A stretch of DNA of 64,000 nt from Branchipolynoe longqiensis (lineage: Eukaryota > Annelida > Polychaeta > Phyllodocida > Polynoidae), in NCBI GenBank assembly GCA_030323885.1, contig CM059202.1, positions 45,960,849-46,024,848 of the forward strand. Direction: 5' to 3'. The notes beneath the pieces were generated by a model. The model had not been told where the DNA came from. It searched no databases and worked only from the letters and a program-made list of their open reading frames with translations. Position 1 is the first letter of the stretch. The number at the start of each line of letters is the position of its first letter. Positions 53,886-63,965 of this stretch are shown piece after piece. A program made the position numbers and the translations under genes.

Positions 53886-55694
53886 ATGTGGTCTCTGTAC
53901 TGGCACGTGGGCGTCATCTTGTGCTGCTCACCTCTAGTCGGCAGCACCGACCTATTTAAAGATGATGGCGTCCTAGTACGTAGCCAAGGAGAGGTGAGGA
54001 CTGTGTCTGCTGTGTGGCAGCTGGTGGTGCTGATCACGCCACCTAGCCGGCCGCCGGTGGATCACTGGGTCTCGCAAGTACGGGGCTATATGGGGAAGCT
54101 GACTGCGAGTCGATGGTCTGTGAATATTCATCATTGGAACATGAAGCTTGAAGTCCTGCAGGCCAGAGTAAAACATGACCCTGTAGATTTCCTACAGTTG
54201 GTAACTAAACGGCCTAAGCGGGGACTGGTTAATGCGATAGGGGAGGCAGCGTCGTGGCTGTTCGGTACGGTAAGCCAAGCACAACTGAAAAGGGTGCAAC
54301 TGGCTATTTCTGCCCACAGACTACAGACGCAGGCCCTGAGGCATAACCATTTGCACATGCTTTCCATGATGAATAGAACACGAAGTATCCAGCTGCAATT
54401 AGCGAAGCATGTTTCTGTAGTCGAATCAATGATAGCCATGGTGAGGGACGAAGCGAGGAACATGACGGCAGACTCCAATGATTTAGTGTTGCTGCAGCGA
54501 GTGAGGCTGGCGGTGGAGGAGCTGGAGAGCGTAGTGGGCAATTATGTGACGAAGCAGGCCCTGTACCACCGCATGGTGACCCAGCTGGAGCGCGGCATGT
54601 TAACAGAGACATTACTGAGGCCGGCGCAGCTGACACTGGTGAAGGAGGCGGCGAGGGATATAGGCTTTCGCGGTCTCGATCTGCACTGGTACTATCGTAA
54701 CACAAGGATAGAGGCCGTGTGGGGTCCGGACGCGTCGATCGCCTTCCGCATGGGACTGCAGATGGTTGGCCCGGAGAAGTACGCGGCATACCACTTGACA
54801 TACCTGCCGGTGCTGCTAGACAACGAACACTTAAGGACCGTGGTAGGGAAGGCCAGGATCGCGGTGAGCACAGGACGGAAAGCGAGCTTCTATCCAGAAG
54901 CTTGCATGGGCAAGCGGCCCATGGTGTGCTATCCCGCCATGGAGATGACCTACCAGACCTGCGAAGTTGCGCTGGTGACGGGGACGAAGCCGGAGGACTG
55001 CAAGCTGCGGATCACGAAGATCCAAAAGACTGTGTCGGCCACCATAGTGGCACCTGTAGAGGGCATGGGTGACGTATGCGTTGCACCCCACGGGCCGTAT
55101 GTTGACGTAACGGTTCGTTGTACGGGAATGCCGCAGAACGACCAGAGGATCACCGGCCCGGAATTGCTGCAAGTGCCGGAGGCGTGCTTGGTGGAGGGCA
55201 GAGGTTGGCTTCTGCGAACATTGACAGTGAAACATGAGACCGTGAACATACGACGGATGCCGCCAAGGCTGGATCTACCAGCCTTGAATGTCTCATGGCC
55301 TCCCGTCCTCCACCGAGTAATGAGAGAGCAGCTCGAGCGGCTTCCCGAGTTAGAAGTCCCCCTGATGTCGATGGACGGCCTGGTGCAAGTGCCGGACGAT
55401 TATGTCCGTGTTGAACATTTTAGTACACTGTGGTATTGTTTGTTGGCAGTAGCTGGTATAGTAGTGTTGTGTGGTGCCGAGTATTGTCATTACAGATGCC
55501 AAGCTCGTTGTAAAAGATGCAGACGCTCAAGAAAAGGGAAAGGTAAAGTGACGAAGTGCAGGGAGGGGGTGGTCGATGAGTCCGAAGAACTACCCGCCCC
55601 TTCCCCATTGATGATCCAAAGGGATCCGGTTGCACGGTATAGGGCGCAGGGCGCAGTGTTAGAGCTGGGTACGCTCCCGTATGGAGGGCAGTAA
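53886..55694 (+). CDS. env: Errantivirus/baculovirus F-like envelope fusion glycoprotein (env), intact ORF
   Basis: 602 codons without a stop, ATG with A at -3. Layout: hydrophobic signal peptide (residues about 1-20); short N-terminal subunit; furin-type site RPKR at 109-112; immediately after it GLVNAIGEAASWLFGT (113-128), a fusion-peptide-like segment of the type seen in gypsy/errantivirus and baculovirus F envelopes; helical region about 130-235; a cysteine-rich domain (Cys at 340, 348, 359, 372, 398, 412, 434); three N-glycosylation sequons (163, 192, 468); one transmembrane segment about 515-531; and a Cys/Lys/Arg-rich cytoplasmic tail of about 70 residues. In such viruses the protein is cleaved and drives membrane fusion. 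The length fits the family. No gag, protease, RT or integrase is seen nearby. It may be part of an incomplete LTR retroelement or a retained env. Confidence 0.8.
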   Translation: MWSLYWHVGVILCCSPLVGSTDLFKDDGVLVRSQGEVRTVSAVWQLVVLITPPSRPPVDHWVSQVRGYMGKLTASRWSVNIHHWNMKLEVLQARVKHDPVDFLQLVTKRPKRGLVNAIGEAASWLFGTVSQAQLKRVQLAISAHRLQTQALRHNHLHMLSMMNRTRSIQLQLAKHVSVVESMIAMVRDEARNMTADSNDLVLLQRVRLAVEELESVVGNYVTKQALYHRMVTQLERGMLTETLLRPAQLTLVKEAARDIGFRGLDLHWYYRNTRIEAVWGPDASIAFRMGLQMVGPEKYAAYHLTYLPVLLDNEHLRTVVGKARIAVSTGRKASFYPEACMGKRPMVCYPAMEMTYQTCEVALVTGTKPEDCKLRITKIQKTVSATIVAPVEGMGDVCVAPHGPYVDVTVRCTGMPQNDQRITGPELLQVPEACLVEGRGWLLRTLTVKHETVNIRRMPPRLDLPALNVSWPPVLHRVMREQLERLPELEVPLMSMDGLVQVPDDYVRVEHFSTLWYCLLAVAGIVVLCGAEYCHYRCQARCKRCRRSRKGKGKVTKCREGVVDESEELPAPSPLMIQRDPVARYRAQGAVLELGTLPYGGQ

Positions 55695-55708
55695 GGTTAC
55701 CAACAAGT

Positions 55709-56015
55709 GTGTACAGTACCGGTGCACCGGAACCATAAAGTTTGGGGACGGGCAGGGACGCTGTATAACTTGGGTGGTTATTGACAGGTTTTTCCGAGCT
55801 GTTTTTGTAAAAGGGTAATATGTATTACGCAGGTGTATGCACTCTGGTGCGTCTGAACCATAAAAAATTGGGGAGGAGCGGGGACATTGTTTAAGTTGCG
55901 TAGTTATGTATACGTTTCCGAGCTGTCTATTAAGGGTACAGAGGGTATGCACGTCTCGTGCGTCAGAACCAAATTGAGGGGGATGAGCAGGGACGTTGTA
56001 TAAATGTCAAGACAG
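55709..56015. repeat. Three direct repeats of about 120 bp just after env
   Basis: Units start near 55709, 55832 and 55947: GTGTATGCAC/GTGTGTACAG, TGCGTC(T)GAACCATAAA, GGGACGTTGTATAA-like. The first unit begins 15 bp after the env stop. They could be in the 3' UTR. Confidence 0.8.
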
Positions 56016-56257
56016 ATGGAGTTGCTCATTCCGACATAATTAACGGGTCGAAAGTGACCGAGTTGTATGGTAAATGGAGTGAGAGTTGCTCGGAACCGCT
56101 GGAGCTTGCCATCAAAGGATTTTCCAGCCACCTACTCCCAAACCCTTCCCAAGCCTTTCGGTCGGGCGACGGATAGCTAACCGGGATCCTGGTAGATGCT
56201 CGGGGTAATTGGGAATAACGGGAAATTAGGCTCCCCGCCCAACCCACAATGAACAAG

Positions 56258-56460
56258 TAAGGGGGGGAGGATTTAATTAAATATTATATGCCTCTCTGAT
56301 TCCTGCTCGTAAAATACAAGTATAGGGGGGGGGGAAGCTAGTTATAGCAATTGGTCTTTCCTCGGTTTCCTGCTTGCAAGAAACCCGCAGTCGCGAAGTA
56401 AGGGGGGGAGGATTTAATGTAACATTATGCGCCTCTCTGATTCCTGCTTGCATAAAACTG
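56258..56460 (+). promoter_or_regulatory. Duplicated polypurine tract with adjoining sequence
   Basis: AGTAAGGGGGGGAGGATTTA at 56258-56280 and again at 56396-56420, each followed by ATTATATGCC/ATTATGCGCC and CTCTCTGATTCCTGC. Polypurine tracts prime plus-strand synthesis just upstream of the 3' LTR in LTR elements, so a 3' LTR may begin near 56280 or 56418. No matching 5' LTR is in the window. A similar GGGAGGATTTAAT occurs at about 60215. Confidence 0.55.
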
Positions 56461-56599
56461 GCGTGGTATAGCCATGGGAAGGTCCTAGCGGCCACCTTAC
56501 CCATCAGGCACAGGTTGAGCCATAGACGAGTTCGCGCCTCGGGCTGCTCCCATGATCGAACCGGACGACGCTGTCCGACAGGGACGAGTCCGCGTGTAC

Positions 56600-57085
56600 G
56601 ACAATAAGAGATAAGAGAGAAAGACGACCTAGGGTAGGACGGACGCTGCGGTGACGCGCTGTGTGCGCACCGCCGCGCTCCAGGTACAAGTACTCGTAGG
56701 TTAGTGTGCGGCAGGGACGGGGTCCGAGCACCAGTCAGAATTTGTGGGAACCAGGGAGGTGGTTGTTAGATAAGGTAGAAAAGACGACCTAGGGTAGGAC
56801 GGATGGTGCGGTGACGCGATGCGTGCCCACTGATTCCCTCCAATTACATGTACTCGTGGGTTAGTGTGCAACAGGGACGGGGTCCAAGCACCAGTCAGAC
56901 TGTTTTTGGGTTGTGTGTTAAAACCAAGGATGTGATGGTTAGATAAGGGAGAAAAGACGGCCTAGGGTAGGACGGACGGTGCGGTGACGCGATGCGTGTC
57001 CACCGATTCCCTCCAGTAACATGTACTCGTGGGTTAGTGTGCGGCAGGGACGTAATCCGAGCACCAGTCAGATGTTGTTTGTGTA
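56600..57085. repeat. Three tandem repeats of about 175 bp
   Basis: Units beginning near 56605, 56780 and 56957, each with GACCTAGGGTAGGACGGA, GGTGACGCG, ACTCGTGGGTTAGTGTGC and GAGCACCAGTCAGA. The spacing near 175 bp is about one nucleosome repeat, probably by coincidence. If the LTR reading is right, these lie in the LTR or flank. Confidence 0.88.
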
Positions 57086-57289
57086 AGAATCCAAGGGGGT
57101 TTCTGGATAAATACAATAAGTGCAGGCGCTGATCGCGGTACACGTATTGCCATGATGGGGGCCCGGATCCGTTAGTCGCATCCGGGCATCCAATCGGTGG
57201 TATGCGGTGCTGGACAGGCTGCGGACAGGAGTGGGCTCACGACGATGTGCACACCACGGGTGTGGGCATCGGCGGCGGGTGCCGCGTTT

Positions 57290-57790
57290 GAGTGATTCGG
57301 GGCAGTTGATTGATTCGAGTCAGCTGATTGACTCGGGTCGGTTGATTGACCTTCGGGTCCGGAATTGACGGGGTCAATGAGTAGGGGGGTCGATGGACCT
57401 GTGAGGAAAGAAAAATGATTGAGTTCATTTGAGGGATTCTAGGCGGTTGATTGATTCGGGTCATCTGATTGATCCGGGTCATTTGATTGAGCTGGGGTCG
57501 ATGATCGACGGGATCAAATAAGTTAGGAGGGTCAATGGACCATGGAGGGAAGAAAAATGATTGAGTTCATTTGAGGGATTCTAGGCGGTTGATTGATTCG
57601 GGTCATCTGATTGATCCGGGTCAGTTGATTGAGCTAGGATCAATGATCGACGGGATCAACAGATGAAGAAGGTCACGGACCATTAAGGGAGGCGAGGATT
57701 CAAGTCAGTTGATTGATGCGAGTCATCTGGTTGATTCGGGCCATTCAAGTGATGGAGGATCGATGGACCAAGTGGTCGCTGATTGAGGGA
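57290..57790. repeat. GATTGATTCGGGTCA repeats within units of about 150 bp
   Basis: Short words GTTGATTGATTCGGGTCA and CTGATTGATCCGGGTCA, plus a larger unit (AAAGAAAAATGATTGAGTTC, ATTTGAGGGATTCTAGGCGG) present twice at about 57405 and 57551. Confidence 0.88.
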
Positions 57791-58355
57791 AGCAATCAGG
57801 TCGGAGAAAGAATGGAATTGATTATCTTGTGTGGTAATCGGCATTGGTTGATTGGATCAATCACTGCTGAAAGTATTTGACCGGATTGTCTTACACAAGA
57901 TCTGACCCGTCATGGTTCCCTGCTGGTGTCATTATTCTGTCCTGCTTACCCTATTTTTAAAACTAATTCTTTTATTTTTTTTTTATCATGAGTTTTAAAG
58001 GGGGCATGGGCGCGCAAGAGAATTGTCTGACACAGCCTGGGCAATGACGGGAGGATAAAAAGACATCTGGTTAAATAGAAAAACAATGTTTAATTAAGGG
58101 GGGAGTAGTACTAGTGTAGATAGGTAGCAAACTAGCCGGGTCAAAGCCACCGTCTACTTTGGGACCACCACTCTAACTGTAGATTTTGGGGCTGTTCTTG
58201 TCTAAAAACAATTAGTGTAAACAAGTAGATAGGAATGGTCCTCAAGGTGGTGGAGAACTGGGGAAAAGACAGAAAACTTGAAAGAAAAACTTAACAGTGA
58301 CTAAGGGAGGAGTAGCCAATACAGTGGAGAATCTACCTAAGTAAAATGCAAAATT
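57791..58355. other. Unassigned sequence with polypurine motifs
   Basis: TTTAATTAAGGGGGGAGTAG at about 58090 and CTAAGGGAGGAGTAGCC at about 58305 resemble LTR-element polypurine tracts followed by LTR starts. No ORF. Confidence 0.4.
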
Positions 58356-58359
58356 CTAT

Positions 58360-59095
58360 TGACCTCTCATAATGGGTACAGAGTACAAGGGCTAGTGACC
58401 TCATAATGGGTACAGAGTATAAGGGCTAGTGACCTCATAATGGGTACAGAGTACAAGGGCTAGTGACCTCATAATGGGTACAGAGTACAAGGGCTAGTGA
58501 CCTCATAATGGGTACAGAGTACAAGGGCTAGTGACCTCATAATGGGTACAGAGTACAAGGGCTAGTGACCTCATAATGGGTACAGAGTACAAGGGCTAGT
58601 GACCTCATAATGGGTACAGAGTACAAGGGCTAGTGACCTCATAATGGGTACAGAGTACAAGGGCTAGGACCTCATAATTGGTGCAGAGTACAAGGGCTAG
58701 TGACCTCATAAGTGGTACAGAGTACAAGGTCTACTGACAACTCATAATTGGTACCGAGGCAAGGTCTACTGACAACTCATAAGGGTACAGAGTACAAGGT
58801 CTACTGACAACTCATAATTGGTACCGAGGCAAGGTCTACTGACAACTCATAAGGGTACAGAGTACAAGGTCTACTGACAACTCATAATTGGTACCGAGTG
58901 CAAGGTCTACTGACAACTCATAAGTGGTACAGAGTACAAGGTCTACTGACAACTCATAATTGATACAGAGTACAAGGTCTACTGACAACTCATAATTGGT
59001 ACCGAGTGCAAGGTCTACTGACAACTCATAATTGATACAGAGTACAAGGTCTACTGACAACTACTAATTGGTACAGAAGGTACAAACTCTATGGA
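58360..59095. repeat. 34-bp minisatellite with two unit types
   Basis: Left: TGACCTCATAATGGGTACAG plus AGTACAAGGGCTAG (about ten nearly identical units). Right: TACTGACAACTCATAATTGG plus TACCGAGTGCAAGGTC. The near-identity of the left units points to recent expansion. Confidence 0.95.
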
Positions 59096-59514
59096 CAACT
59101 CATAATTGCTCCACTGTATGGCACTCGCTCTGGCTTAAAACCGAAAACGACGTAATGTTTAAGGGCTTCCATTTTCCTTGGCCGTTATGCACAAGTAGAA
59201 ATGGAAGAGGGACGTTGTAAAAATATACGGATTTTCGGTTAAGAATTATATATTGGCAGAGAGCAGTATTATTCTTGGATGCTGGAGTGGGACTGATAGT
59301 ATGTAAATTAAAAGTGGCTAAAGTCAACAAAAGTCCACTCCCATTGTACATGATACTGAGTGAGGTAAACTATATGTTATCTACTGAGAGTGGAGTTGAT
59401 GGAAATGTACATGATGTTGAATAGATTAAACTATCTGTTATATATGATGTTTGGAGTTAATGAAAAGAGTTCCTTTGTAAGAAACAGTACATGATGGTTG
59501 AAATGTTCTCTTGG
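59096..59514. other. Unassigned sequence
   Basis: No ORF. A block with AAACTATATGTTATCTACTG recurs in altered form (AAACTATCTGTTATATATGA) at 59425. Confidence 0.35.
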
Positions 59515-60120
59515 TGTTCATAAAGAATACAAAAGAGGAAAAGAATGATTCTACTATATACACATCTGTAACTGTTTGCAAGATCCTGTCCACCCAAGAC
59601 CACCGACTGACCCCCCAGCCTCATTAGCATATGTATAGAGTGCACCACCTGCAGAGGGCTTGAGTGACAGCCCCTAATGGGGTGGTCACCCACCCAGTCT
59701 GTGGGGAGGTGTCTCATTGGCTGGTTGGGGAAGGTCTGGTCACCTGACTCCCTTGGCCTATCCTGACCCACACACTAGTCTCAGCTAATTAATTATTCAT
59801 GAGTTGCTTCAGACACACTGAAGGAAAATCACTCTCATCCTGGCTCTTGAGTGAGACAGACCAACTTCTGAGCAGGACCCCAGACACTCTGTCTGATGCT
59901 ATCAAAATTCAGCTATTCTAATTGAGTGTATCCACAGCCATGGGACTCCTGTCCCATGGGTTGTGGGCACTGGTTCAACATACAGGCTAAAAGACTATGA
60001 GACATAGTGTGGGCAGTATAGGAGGAGTACAGGTGCTAGGTCACATGACTGGGGTATGACAGGAGTTGCTGCCAATAAAGCACAACTTATTCACTGTTCA
60101 TCCTTGTGACTAGTTTTCCT
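59515..60120 (+). mobile_element. LTR-like repeat, copy 1
   Basis: Diverged homologue of 61535-62045 in the same order: GCACCACCTGC, GAGTGACA, the ATTGGCTGGTTG region, then GGAGTTGCTGCCAATAAAGC and ACTTATTCACTGTTC. The AATAAA near the end followed by a GT-rich end fits the R-U5 part of an LTR. A G-rich tract follows. No paired internal coding region. Confidence 0.45.
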
Positions 60121-60129
60121 TCCACTTAA

Positions 60130-60159
60130 TAAGGGGCGGTGGGGGGGGTGGGGGGTGGT

Positions 60160-60194
<35 letters not shown>

Positions 60195-60218
60195 GGGGGG
60201 GGGGGGGGGGGGGGGGGA
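60130..60218. repeat. Poly-G tract
   Basis: About 85 bases nearly all G with occasional T, running into GAGGATTTAATCGGC. An assembly or sequencing artefact in length is possible. Confidence 0.95.
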
Positions 60219-60264
60219 GGATTTAATCGGCTAATTGCATCACGGTTGAATGAAGGGGGAGAGT

Positions 60265-60515
60265 ATTGTAATCACATAGGGTTCTCACAGCGGCAGAGAC
60301 CCGTGTTTTTATAAACATGTGGAATGAGCTACCGGAAGAAGCAGTGGAAGCAGCTACCATGAATCAATTCAAGAATGCGCTGGACAGGGCCTGGGCCAGA
60401 GAAACATTCCTGTATGATTTTGAGGCTGCATACCATTAGAGCTGAGAGCTACGAGCTTTGTATAGGCTACCAGAAGCCTGCATCAAAGAAGAGGATAATA
60501 ATAATAAAATAATAA
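60265..60515 (+). pseudogene. 3' end of a LINE ORF2 (5' truncated)
   Basis: A short frame reads ETRVFINMWNELPEEAVEAA, then FKNALDRAW and a stop at 60437-60439. This W-N-x-L-P-E-E signature followed by FK..LD is the usual end of L2/CR1-like or related reverse transcriptases. It ends in AATAATAATAAAATAATAA (about 60493-60511). It is different in sequence from the CR1-like element at 1212. Confidence 0.7.
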
Positions 60516-61534
60516 CAAAAGCATGCCACACTGAAATTGTTTGTAGGTTATTGCGGGAACACAGCATCCCACTGAGTCACGAGAGGGATGCAAATAGTGT
60601 ATTTCAGAGGTGTTTCGGTGGACAGGAAAAAAAACGGAATTTAAAAAAAAACGGAATTCCGGTTACAGAGGCCAGGAAAAAAAAAAATTCCGTTTAAAAC
60701 CGGAGAAATCTCGTGCCTGTGACATTCACTGATTCAAAACGTTTGTAAGCTTGCTGCTAAGCTAATCCGTCATAAAATCATGTTTTCTTCATATGGCGTT
60801 ATTCCTAGTAATATTATATGAAACTGGTTTTGAAACATTGGATTGCAGACACAATGAAAAAAAACCTGAGCTGAAATTCAGTGAGTTGGATGGTTTGAAT
60901 GCTTCGAAAATGATCAAAGTAATGCAAGTATTGTGCCACTGGTTTCTATAAAAAAAAACATGTGTATAGACCTATTTCAGTGTTTACAAACACCGGTGAA
61001 CTGGACGTGGATGCGCACGCACTTTGGCTGCAAAACACAAGCTATTCACTCTGAATATGATGTAGATAAATGTTTTAAATCATTTTTTCCGTGGCTAAAA
61101 ACTAATACTGTAATTCCAAAGACTTTCAGCAAACTTTGCCAACATGTACATGAATATATATTAAAGACATGTATAAAGTTTAAAATATCTTTATTGTTTC
61201 CTTCAAGAAGAGTTTTGAAGTTGAAAAGTATGCTCAACTTCAAAATATTACAACTTTCTTAATTTCTGTCCTACATCAACAATTCAAAAAGGAGATCGTA
61301 GGGGGACACGTAGAAAGATACAGTCTTTCAGTTGTGATAGCTGAGCTTGGAATCATATCAATATCTCGGGCGACGGAGTTGGGGACCATTGTTATGTAAT
61401 AGTGATGCAATGTGTGCCCACTCACTGTGTGACATGGAAATAACTATGTGTAAATGTTATGACACACGGTGACCGGGATTGCGGTATGATGCCCGGATAT
61501 TAAGATACGGTTACTAATTACAGGAAGGTTCCCT
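60516..61534. other. Unassigned sequence
   Basis: Contains AAACGGAATT repeats near 60632-60700. A 109-codon ORF at 60933-61262 (AT-rich, no recognised motif) is not called as a gene. Confidence 0.4.
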
Positions 61535-62045
61535 CCATGCACCAAGAAGAGTGCAAAAGGGAGAGGGACATGTATTATTGTTTAATGTAACTGTATGACG
61601 ACTACTTGTTACCACGTGACCGCTGGGTAAGCACACCCAGCCATTCTGCATACATTAAGGACACCACCTGCCCTGGGGTCGAGTGACACGTGCCCCCTCT
61701 TGGGCACCACCCCTCCCAGGCTGCAGAAGTGTCTGATGGGCTGGCTGTGTGAGCCCAGTCACCCTATACTCCTTACACTTGCTGGACAGACACACACTCA
61801 CTCTAGAGATAGCAAAGGAAGCAGTTCATCACTGAGCTGTGTGTAACACCCATAGGACTTAGGTTCAATGGGCTGTAGGCACTGATTTTGACTGAACAAG
61901 CAGAATCTATGTGGGTCAATGAGGCAGGTTGTCAGTGAGTCAGGGTGGCAGGTTACTAGTAGGTGAACAAGAGTTGTAGCAATAAAGCTCAACCTTATCA
62001 CTGTCAATATTGCATGACTTGTCTCCCTTTGTTTCTTATGAGTTC
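61535..62045 (+). mobile_element. LTR-like repeat, copy 2
   Basis: Homologue of 59515-60120: GGACACCACCTGCCC, GAGTGACACGTG, GATGGGCTGGCTG, CAAGAGTTGTAGCAATAAAG and CTTATCACTGTC. It is followed by a G-run (62080-62093), as copy 1 is. Confidence 0.45.
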
Positions 62046-62284
62046 TGTTTTGGTATTTAGTGTGGGTGGGTGGGTGGGGGGGGGGGGGGGGGAGACTGGC
62101 AGACAGTTACCAGGATCCTCCTGATAGTAGTGAGTATAAGAGAAGTAACTGGAGACGGCCAAACAACCAGTTATTCTTCAATGTGATCTACATCATCAGA
62201 GTGGTTGCAGCTGGGGAATATCTCAAAATATACCCATAGAAAGACAGAAAAGGGGGCAGCGCTCTTCCCAATGGGTTCCGCCGA

Positions 62285-62870
62285 GACACAATAAATACGG
62301 CCTAAGCGGAGGTGGTGCGGAGGTGGCGCTGAGGTGACACAGAGGAGGTGTGGAGGTGGTGCGGGGGTGGCACAGAGGTGGTGCGGAGGTGGCCCAGAGG
62401 TGGTGCGGAGGTGGCACAGAGGTGGTGCGGAGATGGTACAGAGGTGGTGCAAAGGTGGTGCGGAGGAGGTGTGGGGGTGGCACAGAGGTGGTGTGGAGGT
62501 GGCACAGAGGTGGTGCGGAGGTGGCATAGAGGTGGTGTGGAGGTGGTGCGGAGGTGGTGCAGAGGTGGTACAGAGGTGGCACAGAAGTGGTGTGGAGGTG
62601 GCGCAGAGGTGGCACAGAGGTGGTGTGGAGTTGGTACAGAGGTGGTGCAGAGGTGGTGCAGAGGTGGTGCGAAGGTGGCGCAGAGGTGGTGCGGAGGTGG
62701 TGTGGGGGTGGTGCAGAGGTGGTGCGGAGGTGGCGCAGAGGTGGTGCGGAGGTGGCACTGTGGCGCAGAGGTAGTGCGGAGGTGGCACAGAGGTGGTGCG
62801 GAGGTGGCGGGGAGGTGGCACAGAGGGGTCGCACGGAGGTGGCACAGAGGTGGTGCGGAGGCCGATTTTG
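62285..62870. repeat. 11-bp minisatellite (AGGTGGTGCGG / AGGTGGCACAG)
   Basis: Two 11-bp words alternate irregularly for nearly 600 bp. ORFs of up to 252 codons on both strands are products of the repeat. Confidence 0.95.
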
Positions 62871-63735
62871 AGAATACCTACATTACATGTCATGATAAAC
62901 CTGCTTTGGTTTGAATCAACTGTGAACAAGCTGTGTAGGGCCTGGTTCCAGCAAGCAGTGTTTATCTATATTGGCGTAGAGTTGATGAACGTGGAGAGAA
63001 TACAAAAAAATACCACAAAAAGCTAAATGGCGGCCACTTGATCGTGGATGCTTTAGATTTTACTTTGAAAGTTAATTAATCTACATTATTTAATAAATTT
63101 ATCACTTCAAAAATAGTGTTCTATGATAGATAACAGGGTCCGTAACCATGAGAAGATATGGAATTCAAGGCTATTTCAAAGCTTATCATGATAGGAATTC
63201 AAGACTATTTTCATTTAAATTTAAGGGGGGAAAATGCTAAGATGACGATCGGTGATTTCAGACTAATTTAGATCAGTGGGGACAGTTTAATAGAATTCAA
63301 GGCTTATCGAAACTAATTACCTAAAATAGGTTAACTTCAAAGCTTTTCAAGAGTTTGAAATGGGCCAAATGAAGTTCCAACACTTTTCAAGACTTTCCAG
63401 GCCCCGTACGGACCCTCAGATATAAGTATTTAAACAATCTATTTAGCATATTCAACGACAAATTCGGAGAATGGAGAATGTTTCAGTGAATGGCGGACTT
63501 ACGAGCGTGTCGCGTGGTCCAACCTCTGTTTTAATGCGAGTGAGTTTTGGCGGAAGACTCCCAGGCTGGATCCGCTCGAACCGAACCTGCACCTCGCCCT
63601 GCGAACGACAAGAAAACCGACACCGGTCAGAATGCACGCGACATAGTTTTTAACATTTTCATGGCCATACATTACACAAAGAATACTCCTTTTTCAGACC
63701 ATCTCCCAAACCCGACGCCATGCTCCACTTAGTTA
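62871..63735. other. Unassigned sequence
   Basis: Short repeated phrases (GGAATTCAAGGCTATTTCAA, GACTATTTTC) at 63150-63390. No gene recognised. Confidence 0.4.
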
Positions 63736-63736
63736 T

Positions 63737-63965
63737 GGTTGGTTGTTGGAGTTTTACATCCTCCTTCCCTCTCTTCCCTCTCTTCCCTCCGCCTCTTCAT
63801 CCATACTCCTCCTTCTCTCCCCATCCCTCTTCTACCTGTTCCTGCCCTTCCCTATTTTCGTCCATACTGCTCCTTCTCTCCCTTTCTCCTCCCTCTGTTC
63901 CCCCATTTTCCTTCCCTCTCCTCCCCTCCCCTAGGATGTAAAACAACAACAAACAAACAAACTCA
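63737..63965. mobile_element. Two SINE family A tails in inverted orientation around a CCTTCC tract
   Basis: GGTTGGTTGTTGGAGTTTTA (minus-type tail) at 63737 and AGGATGTAAAACAACAACAA (plus-type tail) at 63932 flank about 165 bp of CTTCCCTCT pyrimidine sequence. SINE bodies are absent from both. Confidence 0.7.

Noticed and set aside
55576..55600. Hammerhead-like core (GATGAGTCCGAAGAAC)
   Set aside because: The CTGATGA core is altered, helix II is not closed by complementary bases, and it lies in env coding sequence.
60933..61262. 109-codon ORF
   Set aside because: AT-rich, no recognisable motif, no splice or regulatory support; compatible with chance.
62171..62929. 252-codon Pro/Ser/Thr-rich ORF and opposite-strand Gly/Trp/Arg ORFs
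   Set aside because: Products of the 11-bp repeat on both strands.
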